Source: Streptococcus gordonii
GTDB lineage: Bacteria; Bacillota; Bacilli; Lactobacillales; Streptococcaceae
Direction: 5' to 3'
DNA length: 64,000 bases
Assembly (NCBI RefSeq): GCF_001553855.1
Contig: NZ_LQWV01000004.1
Location: 1-64,000 of the forward strand
Shown here: positions 1-7,681 of the stretch, piece by piece
Position numbering within the stretch: the first letter of the stretch is position 1
Layout: each line of letters opens with the position of its first letter
The notes under the pieces: generated by a model
Seen by the model: only the letters and a program-made list of their open reading frames with translations
Told to the model about the DNA's origin: nothing
The model's database searches: none
Position numbers and translations under genes: made by a program

Positions 1-734
1 GGGGTGAATTCCCAGGTGCCTACGAAGTGTGCGTCCGCTCCATTGATGGTTTCAGACGGCTTGTCGTAGGACTTGAAGCTCCAAGTGCCTTCTGCTGTCT
101 TAACCTCTGTTTTACTTGGTTGCGTTGGAGTCGCTTGGCTGCCATCTTTCAAGTCTGTTTGAGCTACTGGAAGCAGGTCCTTCACTTCTTGTGGAAGTTC
201 TTTACCTGGAGTTCCACTCACAAACTCGTGTGTCGCCTTGTAGGTTGGCGCTGGAGTGAATTCCCAGGTGCCTACGAAGTGTGCGTCTGCTCCATTGATG
301 GTTTCTGAAGTCTTGTCATATGACTTGAAGCTCCAAGTGCCTTCTGTTGTCTTAACTTCCGTTTTACTTGGTTGCGTTGGAGTCGCTTGACTACCATCTT
401 TCAAGTCTGTTTGAGCTACTGGAAGCAGGACTTTCACTTCTTGTGGAAGCTCTTTGCCTGGAGTTCCACTCACAAACTCGTGAGTTGCCTTGTAGGTTGG
501 CGCCGGGGTGAATTCCCAAGTGCCTACAAACTTAACATCCGCTCCATTGATAGTTTCAGACGGCTTGTCATATGACTTGAAGCTCCATGTGCCTTCTGCT
601 GTCTTAACCTCTGTTTTACTTGGTTGAGTCGGGGTTACTTGGCTTCCATTAGATAAATTATTTTCTGTTGCTGGAAGCAGGTCTTTCACTTCTTGTGGAA
701 GTTCTTTACCTGGAGTTCCACTCACAAACTCATG
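1..734 (-). repeat. Tandem 252-bp repeats encoding SHIRT domains
   Basis: Three in-frame copies of exactly 252 bp (84 codons) begin, in coding order, at 734, 482 and 230; the third is cut by the window edge. The copies at 253-504 and 1-252 differ at about 19 of 252 bases by eye. The first copy is more diverged in its middle. DNA this similar in tandem is expected to recombine and change copy number. Confidence 0.95.
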
Positions 735-2129
735 ATGCTTTTCATAAAGAAGAGCAGTACTTACCTGATTAGAAGGAGCTGATAAATTATCAACATGCAA
801 TGTTACAGTGTTGTCGATTTTTTCAGAACCTTTTTCTTCTACCTTTTTGTTTGTAGCAGTTTTATATGTAATAATGATATCAGTCGAAGAGTTTCCTTTT
901 AGGTATTCAGGTGTCATTTTAACAGTAACTGTTTGACCTGTCTTTTCAATCGTATAATCACGACCTTCTTGCAGCGTTACTCCACCTGATTCAACTTTAA
1001 GTTCTTTATAATCCAAACGCTCATCAAATTTTTGAACCATTTCAATAGATGAAGGGGCTGCTAAAATGTCCTTACCTGGAACCGGAACTTTAAAAGTAGC
1101 TTTATATGTTACATCTTGTCCTTCCTTAGCTGGAATCTCAGCTGGATCTACCTCAAGAACTGGTCGCGGATCAATCTTTTCAATATAAAGCCCAAATACC
1201 GCCGAGCAGGTTTCAGTTGATGAATAACCGAAATTCATACTGTTACTATTTGAACGAAGCGCTAAACCTGAAACGTTATTTTCATAGTAACTACCACCTG
1301 TTATTTGAGTAGCAATCCATGAAGTACGGTCACTTGCTTCTTCCTGTACCAAAACATTGGCATTGTTCATTAATCGAAGATTTACATCATTCTGATAGTT
1401 TTTAACGTAGAATGTTTCCTTCAAATTATTTGCATCAATCGCATCAATATCAGTTGGTTTCATGACTAATTTTAAGTCAGTCTCTGTTCCATCTGCATAG
1501 CGAATTTCTGCCGTAACATCAGCATCAATCCAAAATGCCTTATTCATGATGTAATCATGATTCGCATCCACATAAGGGACATTCCCAATTTCAAATGCAT
1601 TGCTTTCCCACAATTCTGAGATTGAGAAAAATTCAACAGTAGATTTTTGAGCGCTATTCATCTCAGATTCTGCTTGAGCAGTGTTTAGATAGTGTAGGGT
1701 TACTTTATTGAAATTTAGATAAGCATCTACTTGCTTACCATTAACGGTTCCAATATTTGTGAATTTTAGAGAAAGAGGATTTTCAAAAACTTGATCCTGT
1801 TTTTTACTTTTATCTACTTTGAGAGTAAAGTTCTCCATCTCACCTGGATAGGCACCACCACTTAGATATTCATAATGGGGATTTGATAAATGAAATTGAT
1901 CAACAGACTGTGATTTGGATAAAACACTGACATTGTTGATATTCAAATTAAACTTACGAATATCTAGGGTAGAGATATCCGTTCCATTTTTAATCTCTTC
2001 TAACGCAGCATAAGACTGAATTGGAAGAAGAAAAATAGAAAAAAATAAAACGATTAGGCCGATAAACGCCTTCGTCTTTCTACCAAAATTGGTAGCAAAT
2101 CGCATCTTCATCCGACTTCTCCTTTTCAT
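1..2129 (-). CDS. SHIRT-repeat cell-surface adhesin, 3' end outside window
   Basis: The minus-strand frame is open from an ATG at 2129 (GGAG 7 bases upstream) to the window edge, about 709 codons; an in-frame ATG at 2111 with AAGGAG is an equally good start. Residues 1 to about 41 form a signal peptide (basic n-region, long hydrophobic core, ending QSYA). Residues about 42-330 show no family I can name. Residues about 330-465 resemble a fimbrial isopeptide-forming domain (a strand with FDERLDYK and a late DNTVTLHV strand, which could supply Lys and Asn). From residue 466 come 84-residue repeats beginning HEFVSGTPGKELPQEVK, the SHIRT domain known from S. gordonii Sgo0707. The family is sortase-anchored and presents an N-terminal adhesin on a rod of repeats; the LPXTG anchor would lie beyond the edge. 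Ligand unknown. Confidence 0.9.
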   Translation of the reverse strand, partial: MKRRSRMKMRFATNFGRKTKAFIGLIVLFFSIFLLPIQSYAALEEIKNGTDISTLDIRKFNLNINNVSVLSKSQSVDQFHLSNPHYEYLSGGAYPGEMENFTLKVDKSKKQDQVFENPLSLKFTNIGTVNGKQVDAYLNFNKVTLHYLNTAQAESEMNSAQKSTVEFFSISELWESNAFEIGNVPYVDANHDYIMNKAFWIDADVTAEIRYADGTETDLKLVMKPTDIDAIDANNLKETFYVKNYQNDVNLRLMNNANVLVQEEASDRTSWIATQITGGSYYENNVSGLALRSNSNSMNFGYSSTETCSAVFGLYIEKIDPRPVLEVDPAEIPAKEGQDVTYKATFKVPVPGKDILAAPSSIEMVQKFDERLDYKELKVESGGVTLQEGRDYTIEKTGQTVTVKMTPEYLKGNSSTDIIITYKTATNKKVEEKGSEKIDNTVTLHVDNLSAPSNQVSTALLYEKHHEFVSGTPGKELPQEVKDLLPATENNLSNGSQVTPTQPSKTEVKTAEGTWSFKSYDKPSETINGADVKFVGTWEFTPAPTYKATHEFVSGTPGKELPQEVKVLLPVAQTDLKDGSQATPTQPSKTEVKTTEGTWSFKSYDKTSETINGADAHFVGTWEFTPAPTYKATHEFVSGTPGKELPQEVKDLLPVAQTDLKDGSQATPTQPSKTEVKTAEGTWSFKSYDKPSETINGADAHFVGTWEFT

Positions 2130-2465
2130 AATTTATCTCCATACTAAAAATGATCCGTATCCAATCATTTTTAATAGACATATTCACCACATTCTATCAC
2201 AAAAATATTGTAAATGAAAGTAGCATCAAGAAAATAATTACTATTTTTTATTTTTCTATTCCTTCTCTCTATAATACATATATTAACGATATTATCATCT
2301 TATAAAAACAAAAATTTCGCCTTTTATACCAGATTTTTTACTGTCCGATTTTCAATTTTGTTGCACACCTTATTGCGCTAGATTTTTTCAATTCGTCTAA
2401 CTCATAATTATATTTGGTAGTTTTTGGTCCTAATATTACGAATCAAATCAGACTAAAAATCGCAG
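2130..2465. other. AT-rich intergenic region upstream of the SHIRT adhesin
   Basis: About 335 bp without a credible gene. It holds the adhesin leader: a GGAG at 2137-2140, a 9-bp inverted repeat at 2146-2172 and, on the minus strand, a possible extended -10 (TGATAGAAT) near 2200. The rest, about 2220-2465, is AT-rich with no structure I could recognise. Confidence 0.6.
2146..2172 (-). promoter_or_regulatory. Inverted repeat in the adhesin leader
   Basis: AAAAATGAT and ATCATTTTT are perfect 9-bp arms around a 9-base spacer, placed between the presumed start of transcription and the ribosome-binding site. It could be an operator or a weak leader hairpin; the sequence alone does not decide. Confidence 0.4.
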
Positions 2466-2490
2466 AATAAAAAGCAGAAATCAATCTGCT
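2466..2490 (-). terminator. phoH terminator
   Basis: Downstream of phoH on the minus strand, AGCAGA and TCTGCT pair around a 6-base loop and are followed by a T-rich run. The mirror side is also T-rich, so it may act in both directions. Confidence 0.7.
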
Positions 2491-2498
2491 CTTTTTCT

Positions 2499-3497
2499 TT
2501 ATTCAGTTTCCTTCTCTGCTACTTCAGAGGCGTCAGATTTGATAGGATTTACCGGTTCATAAGCTCGAATAATCTGCGCCACCACAGGATGTCTAACCAC
2601 GTCTTTAGCCGAGAAATGCACAAAGTCAATCTGAGAAATATTTTTTAATTTTTCCTGGGCATCAATGAGTCCTGATTTAACATTGCGAGGTAGGTCAACC
2701 TGGCTAATATCTCCATTAACAATCATCTTAGATTGGAAGCCCAGCCGAGTTAGAAACATTTTCATCTGCATGATGGTCGTGTTTTGCGCTTCATCTAGAA
2801 TTACAAAGGCATCATCCAGCGTCCGACCCCGCATATAGGCCAGGGGAGCAATCTCAATGATTTCTCGCTCCATGAGGCGTGTCGTCTGGTCCTTGCCCAA
2901 AATCTGATACAAGGCATCATAGACCGGCCGCAGATATGGATCCACCTTTTCCTTAAGGTCACCAGGCAGAAAGCCCAGACTCTCACCAGCCTCTACCGCT
3001 GGACGTGTCAGGATAATTCGCTTGACTTGCCCTCGCTTGAGAGCTGTCACCGCCAAGGTCACCGCCAGAAAGGTTTTCCCTGTACCAGCTGGTCCTATCC
3101 CAAAGACAATATCATGATTCTTGACACTGTCCACATATATTTTTTGGCCGAGTGTCTTGACCCTAATCGGCTTACCGTAACTATCCTTGATGATTTCTTC
3201 TTCATAAAGGGCAACAAACTTATCAATCTCATCATTTTTGACCATGGTAATGGCTGTGACCACATCGGGCGTTCCGATGGTCATGCCACGATTGACCAAG
3301 ACCAAGAGAGCTTGAATCACCTGGCGAGCCTCCTCACAGGAAGCCTCCGTACCTAAAATCTGCACAATCTCGGTCCGGGCATGGATGGTGACTTTCAATT
3401 CCTGCTCCATCAGACGCAGATGTCGTTCATTAGATCCAAAAAGGTGGAATGAGTCATCTGGATGGCTCAATTTAATTTCTATTGAATGTTCCTGCAA
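2499..3497 (-). CDS. phoH: PhoH-like ATPase
   Basis: Cytoplasmic P-loop protein of the PhoH/YbeZ family, linked in other bacteria to RNA and ribosome maturation; its exact reaction is not settled. Walker A GPAGTGKT lies near residue 135 and Walker B FVILDEAQN near residue 235, followed by the conserved LTR and NGDISQVDLP segments. An N-terminal KH-like region precedes them. I chose a TTG start at 3497 (GAGAGG 7 bases upstream) because MQEHSIEI followed by LSHPDDSFHLFGS is the conserved family N-terminus; an ATG six codons earlier has no usable ribosome-binding site. Its usual partner ybeY is not adjacent here. Confidence 0.9.
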   Translation of the reverse strand: MQEHSIEIKLSHPDDSFHLFGSNERHLRLMEQELKVTIHARTEIVQILGTEASCEEARQVIQALLVLVNRGMTIGTPDVVTAITMVKNDEIDKFVALYEEEIIKDSYGKPIRVKTLGQKIYVDSVKNHDIVFGIGPAGTGKTFLAVTLAVTALKRGQVKRIILTRPAVEAGESLGFLPGDLKEKVDPYLRPVYDALYQILGKDQTTRLMEREIIEIAPLAYMRGRTLDDAFVILDEAQNTTIMQMKMFLTRLGFQSKMIVNGDISQVDLPRNVKSGLIDAQEKLKNISQIDFVHFSAKDVVRHPVVAQIIRAYEPVNPIKSDASEVAEKETE

Positions 3498-3582
3498 ACA
3501 AAGAACCTCTCTCATTTGTATTTTTTATGGATTACCTCTATTATATCAAAGCAAGCCCAAAAAGACTATTTCGAACCTTTCT

Positions 3583-3798
3583 CTAATGCGCTTGATATTC
3601 CTCCCAAATAGCATCAAAGTCGCCTAGATTAAAAGGAAAATTAGCATGCTCTTCCAAGAAACGACTGACCTCATCAAAATCATCTGTGTGCTTGGGAAAA
3701 GCTGTATCTTGAAAAGCTAAATCTGCTAAAATCGCCTTTGGTTCATTGCTTTTTGGATTGCGCTCAGTCATGAGCCAACTATAAAATGATTTTCTCAC
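3583..3798 (-). CDS. YozE family (UPF0346) protein
   Basis: A 71-residue cytoplasmic protein with the YozE signature: [17 protein letters not shown], then [17 protein letters not shown] and a C-terminal [13 protein letters not shown]. The fold in this family is a small helical SAM-like domain; the function is unknown, although nucleic-acid binding has been suggested. The GTG at 3798 is the start, with AAAGGA 5 bases upstream; a longer reading from 3834 adds 12 residues that do not match the family. It lies between gpmA and phoH, in the same direction. Confidence 0.85.
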   Translation of the reverse strand: MRKSFYSWLMTERNPKSNEPKAILADLAFQDTAFPKHTDDFDEVSRFLEEHANFPFNLGDFDAIWEEYQAH

Positions 3799-3870
3799 AT
3801 AAATCCTTTCTGTCGCAATTCTATAGAATTGCACATGCTTTAAATATACTGTCTATTATATCAAATAAAT

Positions 3871-3900
3871 CAAAAACAGAAAGCCTAAGCCCCCTGTTTT
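3871..3900 (-). terminator. gpmA terminator
   Basis: On the minus strand AAAACAG and CTGTTTT pair around a loop just after the gpmA stop codon, with a following T run. Confidence 0.65.
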
Positions 3901-3907
3901 CTAACTA

Positions 3908-4600
3908 TTATTTTCCAAGGTAGTATTCTTTTACTACGTTTAATTTTTCGTCGAATTCAAATACCAATGGTGGGAAGTTAGGAATTTCCACACCCATGAT
4001 TTCGTCATCTGACAATTGTTTGATGTGTTTTACAAGGGCACGGATAGAGTTACCGTGAGCTCCTACGAATACGTTTTTACCATCTTTAAGTGCTGGAGCG
4101 ATTTTGTCTTCCCAGAATGGAAGGGCACGTTCCAAAGTCACTTTCAAGTTTTCAGCATCTGGGATAACTGAGTCGTCAAGTGAAGCGTAACGACGGTCAG
4201 TGTGTGCTGAGTATTCGTCATCACGAGGCATTGCAGGTGGCAACACATCGTATGAACGACGCCAGATGTGAACTTGCTCATCACCAAATTGTTCAGCAGC
4301 TTCAGCCTTGTTTTTACCAGTCAAACCACCGTAGTGACGTTCGTTCAAGCGCCATGATTTTTCAACTGGAACCCACAATTGGTCAGCAGCTTCAAGAGCC
4401 AAGTTTGTTGTTTTGATCGCACGTTTCAATACTGAAGTGTATGCTTGGTCAAATTCGATACCAGCTTCTTTGATCAATTTACCAGCGTCAATCGCTTGTT
4501 GTGTTCCTTTATCAGACAAATCAACATCAGCCCAACCAGTGAAAAGGTTAGCTTTGTTCCATTCAGACTCACCGTGGCGAGCAAAAACTAATTTTACCAT
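3908..4600 (-). CDS. gpmA: 2,3-bisphosphoglycerate-dependent phosphoglycerate mutase
   Basis: Glycolytic enzyme that interconverts 3- and 2-phosphoglycerate. At 230 residues it has the family length. The phosphohistidine motif RHGESEWN begins at residue 8 (His9 is phosphorylated), LNERHYGGL supplies the conserved Glu and Tyr, and [13 protein letters not shown] supplies the second catalytic His. AAAGGAG lies 8 bases before the ATG. It is a stand-alone unit, with its own terminator downstream and a TATAAT-like -10 upstream near 4645. Confidence 0.97.
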   Translation of the reverse strand: MVKLVFARHGESEWNKANLFTGWADVDLSDKGTQQAIDAGKLIKEAGIEFDQAYTSVLKRAIKTTNLALEAADQLWVPVEKSWRLNERHYGGLTGKNKAEAAEQFGDEQVHIWRRSYDVLPPAMPRDDEYSAHTDRRYASLDDSVIPDAENLKVTLERALPFWEDKIAPALKDGKNVFVGAHGNSIRALVKHIKQLSDDEIMGVEIPNFPPLVFEFDEKLNVVKEYYLGK

Positions 4601-4761
4601 TAGAAATTCTCCTTTAATTTTTGAAAACTGTCATACAGCTACCATTATATTTTACAAAATTTTTCCTTAAAAAGCTAGTCTCAGTAAGATATTTGTGATA
4701 TTTTTAACCAGAATATTGGAGCTAGCAAAAAGGGAAAGCAGTCCCAACTTCCCCTCTATTA

Positions 4762-5232
4762 TTAACTAGCTTCCTGCTGTCGGGCCACACAATCTGGACA
4801 GATACCATAGACCACCATTTGACTCTTAGTGATCTGATATCCCGTCTGGTCTGCAGCTTCTTGCTGAACATCTGGTAAATCTAAATCCATATCAGCAATC
4901 CGACCGCATTTTTCGCAGATAACATTAAGGTGCTGATGGCCCATAAAATCGTAATAAGTTGTAGTATCATTCCGGACCTTAAGCTCGGAGACAAAGCCCT
5001 CATCAATGAGAACCTTGAGATTATTGTAAACTGTTGCCAGGCTCATATTTGGAAATGCAGGCAGTAGAGCCTGATAAATCATATCAGCACTGGGATGATC
5101 GTGGCTTTGGATAATAAAATCAATCACAGCCTTTCGAGTCTCTGTAATACGGACTCCTTTTTCTCTCAAATGTTTCAGTACATCTTGATAGTATTCTTTA
5201 TTCTGGTCCATATGGTGTTTATGTTCTTTCAT
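4762..5232 (-). CDS. perR: Fur-family peroxide regulator PerR
   Basis: Metal-dependent repressor of oxidative-stress genes, 156 residues. An N-terminal winged helix (RITETRKAVIDFI to SLATVYNNLKVL) is followed by a metal-binding and dimerisation domain. The regulatory-metal motif DFMGHQH and two CxxC zinc pairs (CEKC and CPDC) are present, the PerR-type arrangement; streptococci usually have a single Fur-family protein and it is PerR. A PerR-type box lies in its own upstream region at 5295-5309, and a matching box lies before dpr in this window. A start 7 codons later (MDQNKEYY) is possible. Confidence 0.88.
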   Translation of the reverse strand: MKEHKHHMDQNKEYYQDVLKHLREKGVRITETRKAVIDFIIQSHDHPSADMIYQALLPAFPNMSLATVYNNLKVLIDEGFVSELKVRNDTTTYYDFMGHQHLNVICEKCGRIADMDLDLPDVQQEAADQTGYQITKSQMVVYGICPDCVARQQEAS

Positions 5233-5264
5233 ATTCTTCTTCCCTATTCTTACTAGCTACCTAC

Positions 5265-5309
5265 ATTATATCATGTATTAGCTATCTTGACTATTAAGAA
5301 TGATTGTAA
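5265..5309 (-). promoter_or_regulatory. perR promoter region with PerR-type box
   Basis: A minus-strand -10 TATAAT is at 5265-5270. The 15-mer at 5295-5309 (TAAGAATGATTGTAA on the plus strand) matches the PerR consensus TTANAATNATTNTAA at all but one fixed position. It lies just upstream of where the -35 should be, which suggests autoregulation. The rest of the gap up to 5543 is AT-rich with nothing else recognised. Confidence 0.6.
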
Positions 5310-5543
5310 ATAAGAATTTTTATCAATAGGTTTTTTACTCTCTATCATTAATCTGACTTGGAATATTTTTATTAAATCATTTAATTGCAAAAAAGCATTG
5401 AAAATAATTGAACATTAAAAGTAGTTATCTTTCAGATTCTATAGCTATTATATAACTACTTACACACATCACTCAAAAATAGACGTACATATTGTTAAAC
5501 TATTAAACAGATAATCTCCCCAACTTTGCCCCAAAGCAACAAA

Positions 5544-5587
5544 AAAAGCCTATTGCACAACGTCAAAACGTTGATACAATAGGCTTT
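5544..5587 (-). terminator. hup terminator
   Basis: A strong hairpin follows hup on the minus strand: AAAGCCTATTG pairs with CAATAGGCTTT, the inner CAACG segments extend the stem, and a run of seven T follows. Confidence 0.85.
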
Positions 5588-5598
5588 GAAAATCAAGA

Positions 5599-5874
5599 TT
5601 ATTTAACAGCGTCTTTAAGTGCTTTACCTGCTTTGAAAGCTGGAACTTTAGAAGCTGCGATTTTGATTTCTTTACCAGTTTGTGGGTTGCGACCTTTACG
5701 AGCTGCACGTTCACGAACTTCGAAGTTACCAAAACCGATCAATTGAACTTTTTCACCTTTTGAAAGGTATTCAGTTACAGCAGCAAATACTGCATCAACA
5801 GCTGCTGCTGAGTCTTTTTTAGTCAATTCTGTAGCTGCTGCTACTTTTGCAATCAAATCTTGTTTGTTAGCCAT
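5599..5874 (-). CDS. hup: DNA-binding protein HU
   Basis: Histone-like nucleoid protein of 91 residues that binds and bends DNA as a homodimer. The N-terminal [12 protein letters not shown] helices, the [21 protein letters not shown] segment of the DNA-binding arm and the C-terminal [15 protein letters not shown] are all typical. GGAGG lies upstream of the ATG. It has a strong promoter (5927-5955) and its own strong terminator, as expected for an abundant monocistronic protein. Confidence 0.98.
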   Translation of the reverse strand: MANKQDLIAKVAAATELTKKDSAAAVDAVFAAVTEYLSKGEKVQLIGFGNFEVRERAARKGRNPQTGKEIKIAASKVPAFKAGKALKDAVK

Positions 5875-5926
5875 TTAACAAATCCTCCAAAAATTTTATC
5901 GGGTAATGAATACCCTAACATGTACT

Positions 5927-5955
5927 ATCATAACTTAAAAACGTTTTTAGGTCAA
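5927..5955 (-). promoter_or_regulatory. hup promoter
   Basis: On the minus strand TTGACC (-35, 5950-5955) and TATGAT (-10, 5927-5932) are 17 bases apart. The -35 falls inside the degV terminator hairpin. Confidence 0.8.
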
Positions 5956-5973
5956 GCCTAAAACAACGTTTTT
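5936..5973 (-). terminator. degV terminator, overlapping the hup promoter
   Basis: On the minus strand AAAAACGTTGTTTTAGG and CCTAAAAACGTTTTT form a long stem with a 5-base loop and a 2-base irregularity, ending in a T run. The loop and 3' arm contain the hup -35 element and spacer. Confidence 0.65.
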
Positions 5974-6018
5974 ACAATTTTTCTAGGCTGATTTCCTTTG
6001 ATTTTTCTTATTTAATAC

Positions 6019-6852
6019 TTAGCGGTATCGAATTAAAATTGCCCAAGCATTTTCGCCAGTATGCGTTTGAATAATCGACCCAGTTTCGAGTACAGAAATT
6101 GATTTTTCAACAAACTTTTGCAATCTTTCTTTCATTTCTGTAGCATAAGCAGGAGTTCCTGCATAGGAAATGCCAATTTCTTCTATATCTACATTCGTCA
6201 ACTTATCCTCCAGCTCATTCAACCATTTTTTAAAGGTTTTATCCCCTCGGCCTTTTACAATTGTTTGGAGCTGGTGATTTTTCATTTGCATCACTACTCG
6301 GATATTAAGCAATGAGCTGATTAAGCCAGTCACCCGACCGATTCGCCCACCCTTAACCAAGTTCTCAAGAGTCGAAACACCAATATAAAGTTCGGATTTT
6401 TCTTTTACTTCTTCTATTCTTTGTAAAATCTCATCCAATTCAGCACCATCTTTAGCTAGTTTAGCAGCCTCTACCACCTGAAATTTAAGAGCCTGATCTG
6501 TAAAAGAGCTATCAATGATGGTCACATCTGCATTAGCTAGAGTAGCGCCCTGCCTTGCTGCTTCAATAGTACCAGACAAAGCATGTGACATATGAATAGC
6601 TATGATATGATCAGCTGTTTCTGCCAGTGTTTCAAACACCTCAGCAAAGACTCCCACCGGAGGCTGACTCGTTTTTGGTAAATTCTTACTTTCCTTCATC
6701 AGGCGTAAAAATTCACCCTCTTTTAAATCCGAATCTGAATAAACTACACCGTCAACCATGACAGAGAGCGGAACAATTGTGATATCTAAATCTTTTACAA
6801 CTTCTGGTTCAATCGTGATGGAAGAATCGGTTACAATTTTTATTTTTGCCAT
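6019..6852 (-). CDS. DegV family fatty-acid-binding protein
   Basis: At 277 residues it has the full DegV length. Family members bind a fatty acid and present it to fatty acid kinase FakA (FakB role). Seen here: the N-terminal [13 protein letters not shown], the [14 protein letters not shown] loop (TSQP motif), the HMSHALSGT segment that binds the carboxylate, and KGGRIG in the second domain. It sits downstream of the metallophosphatase with a 63-bp gap and ends before a terminator. Which FakB type it is cannot be read from the sequence. Confidence 0.92.
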   Translation of the reverse strand: MAKIKIVTDSSITIEPEVVKDLDITIVPLSVMVDGVVYSDSDLKEGEFLRLMKESKNLPKTSQPPVGVFAEVFETLAETADHIIAIHMSHALSGTIEAARQGATLANADVTIIDSSFTDQALKFQVVEAAKLAKDGAELDEILQRIEEVKEKSELYIGVSTLENLVKGGRIGRVTGLISSLLNIRVVMQMKNHQLQTIVKGRGDKTFKKWLNELEDKLTNVDIEEIGISYAGTPAYATEMKERLQKFVEKSISVLETGSIIQTHTGENAWAILIRYR

Positions 6853-6915
6853 TTTTTCCCTACTTATTGCATTTATTGTTTTTATTATATCAAAATAATT
6901 TCATTTTTGGAATGG

Positions 6916-7644
6916 CTAACCTTCTGAAGAACATTGGTCATTTCTTATAAAGTGATGCTCTTTAATCCCCGAATCATCCAAAAGTAGTCCGTGCAAGACA
7001 CCACCATAGACAGCACCGCCATCCATACCAATTTTCCCATCTGATGTCTGCCAAAGTTGGCTGATTCCAGGTTTTTCATGGAAAAGATAGAAAGTTGGTG
7101 TATGGCCAAAGACTATCGTCTTCCCTGTACGATTGTCTCCTTCATGGAAAGGAGCTCGAATCCAGACTTTTTGATAGTCTGAAGTATCATGCCAATCATC
7201 CAGGTCTAATTCAATCCCAGCATGAACAAAAATATATTTATCTGTCTCCAGCACAAAAGGCATTTTACGGATAAATTCAACTAAATCTGGTGCCTTTTCT
7301 AAAACAGCTTGCGCATCCAATACGGCATCAACAGGAGCATCCAAAGGCCGTCCCAAAATAGAATTAATAGTTGTATCCCCACCATTTCGGCGGTAATGGT
7401 CATAAGACTTAGCTGGATTATCCAACCAAGTCAGAAACATAAACTCATGATTTCCTGATAAGCAAATCGCTCCTTGCTGATTTACCAAGTCTCTAACTTT
7501 CTCTAAAACAGCTCGGCTATTTTCCCCACGATCAATCAAATCACCTAAAAAGACCAGCTGAGAATGACCATCCCACTTTTGCAATAAGTCATTTAGCATG
7601 TCATACTTGCCATGAACATCCCCAATAACAAAGTAATCAGTCAT
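6916..7644 (-). CDS. Calcineurin-like metallophosphatase
   Basis: Cytoplasmic metal-dependent phosphatase of the PrpE/ApaH-like type. The metal-binding motifs appear in order: GDVHG (residue 8), GDLIDRG (about residue 35), GNHE, then a His in FVHAG and GHTP near the C-terminus. The start at 7644 (MTDYFVIGDVHG) has a GGGGGAG immediately upstream; an ATG seven codons earlier is less well placed. Natural substrates could be phosphoproteins or dinucleoside polyphosphates; the sequence does not decide. It follows recN by 37 bp. Confidence 0.85.
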   Translation of the reverse strand: MTDYFVIGDVHGKYDMLNDLLQKWDGHSQLVFLGDLIDRGENSRAVLEKVRDLVNQQGAICLSGNHEFMFLTWLDNPAKSYDHYRRNGGDTTINSILGRPLDAPVDAVLDAQAVLEKAPDLVEFIRKMPFVLETDKYIFVHAGIELDLDDWHDTSDYQKVWIRAPFHEGDNRTGKTIVFGHTPTFYLFHEKPGISQLWQTSDGKIGMDGGAVYGGVLHGLLLDDSGIKEHHFIRNDQCSSEG

Positions 7645-7681
7645 CTTTCTCCCCCTCTTGATCAAAAGTACTTCTGCAAGC

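Noticed and set aside
1..575. Plus-strand open frames of 93 and 67 codons at the left edge
   Set aside because: They are antisense shadows of the SHIRT repeats; the minus strand carries a signal peptide and conserved domains through the same bases.
1..734. CRISPR-like or satellite repeat
   Set aside because: Period 252 bp is a multiple of 3, the repeats are contiguous and in frame, and they encode a known surface-protein domain.
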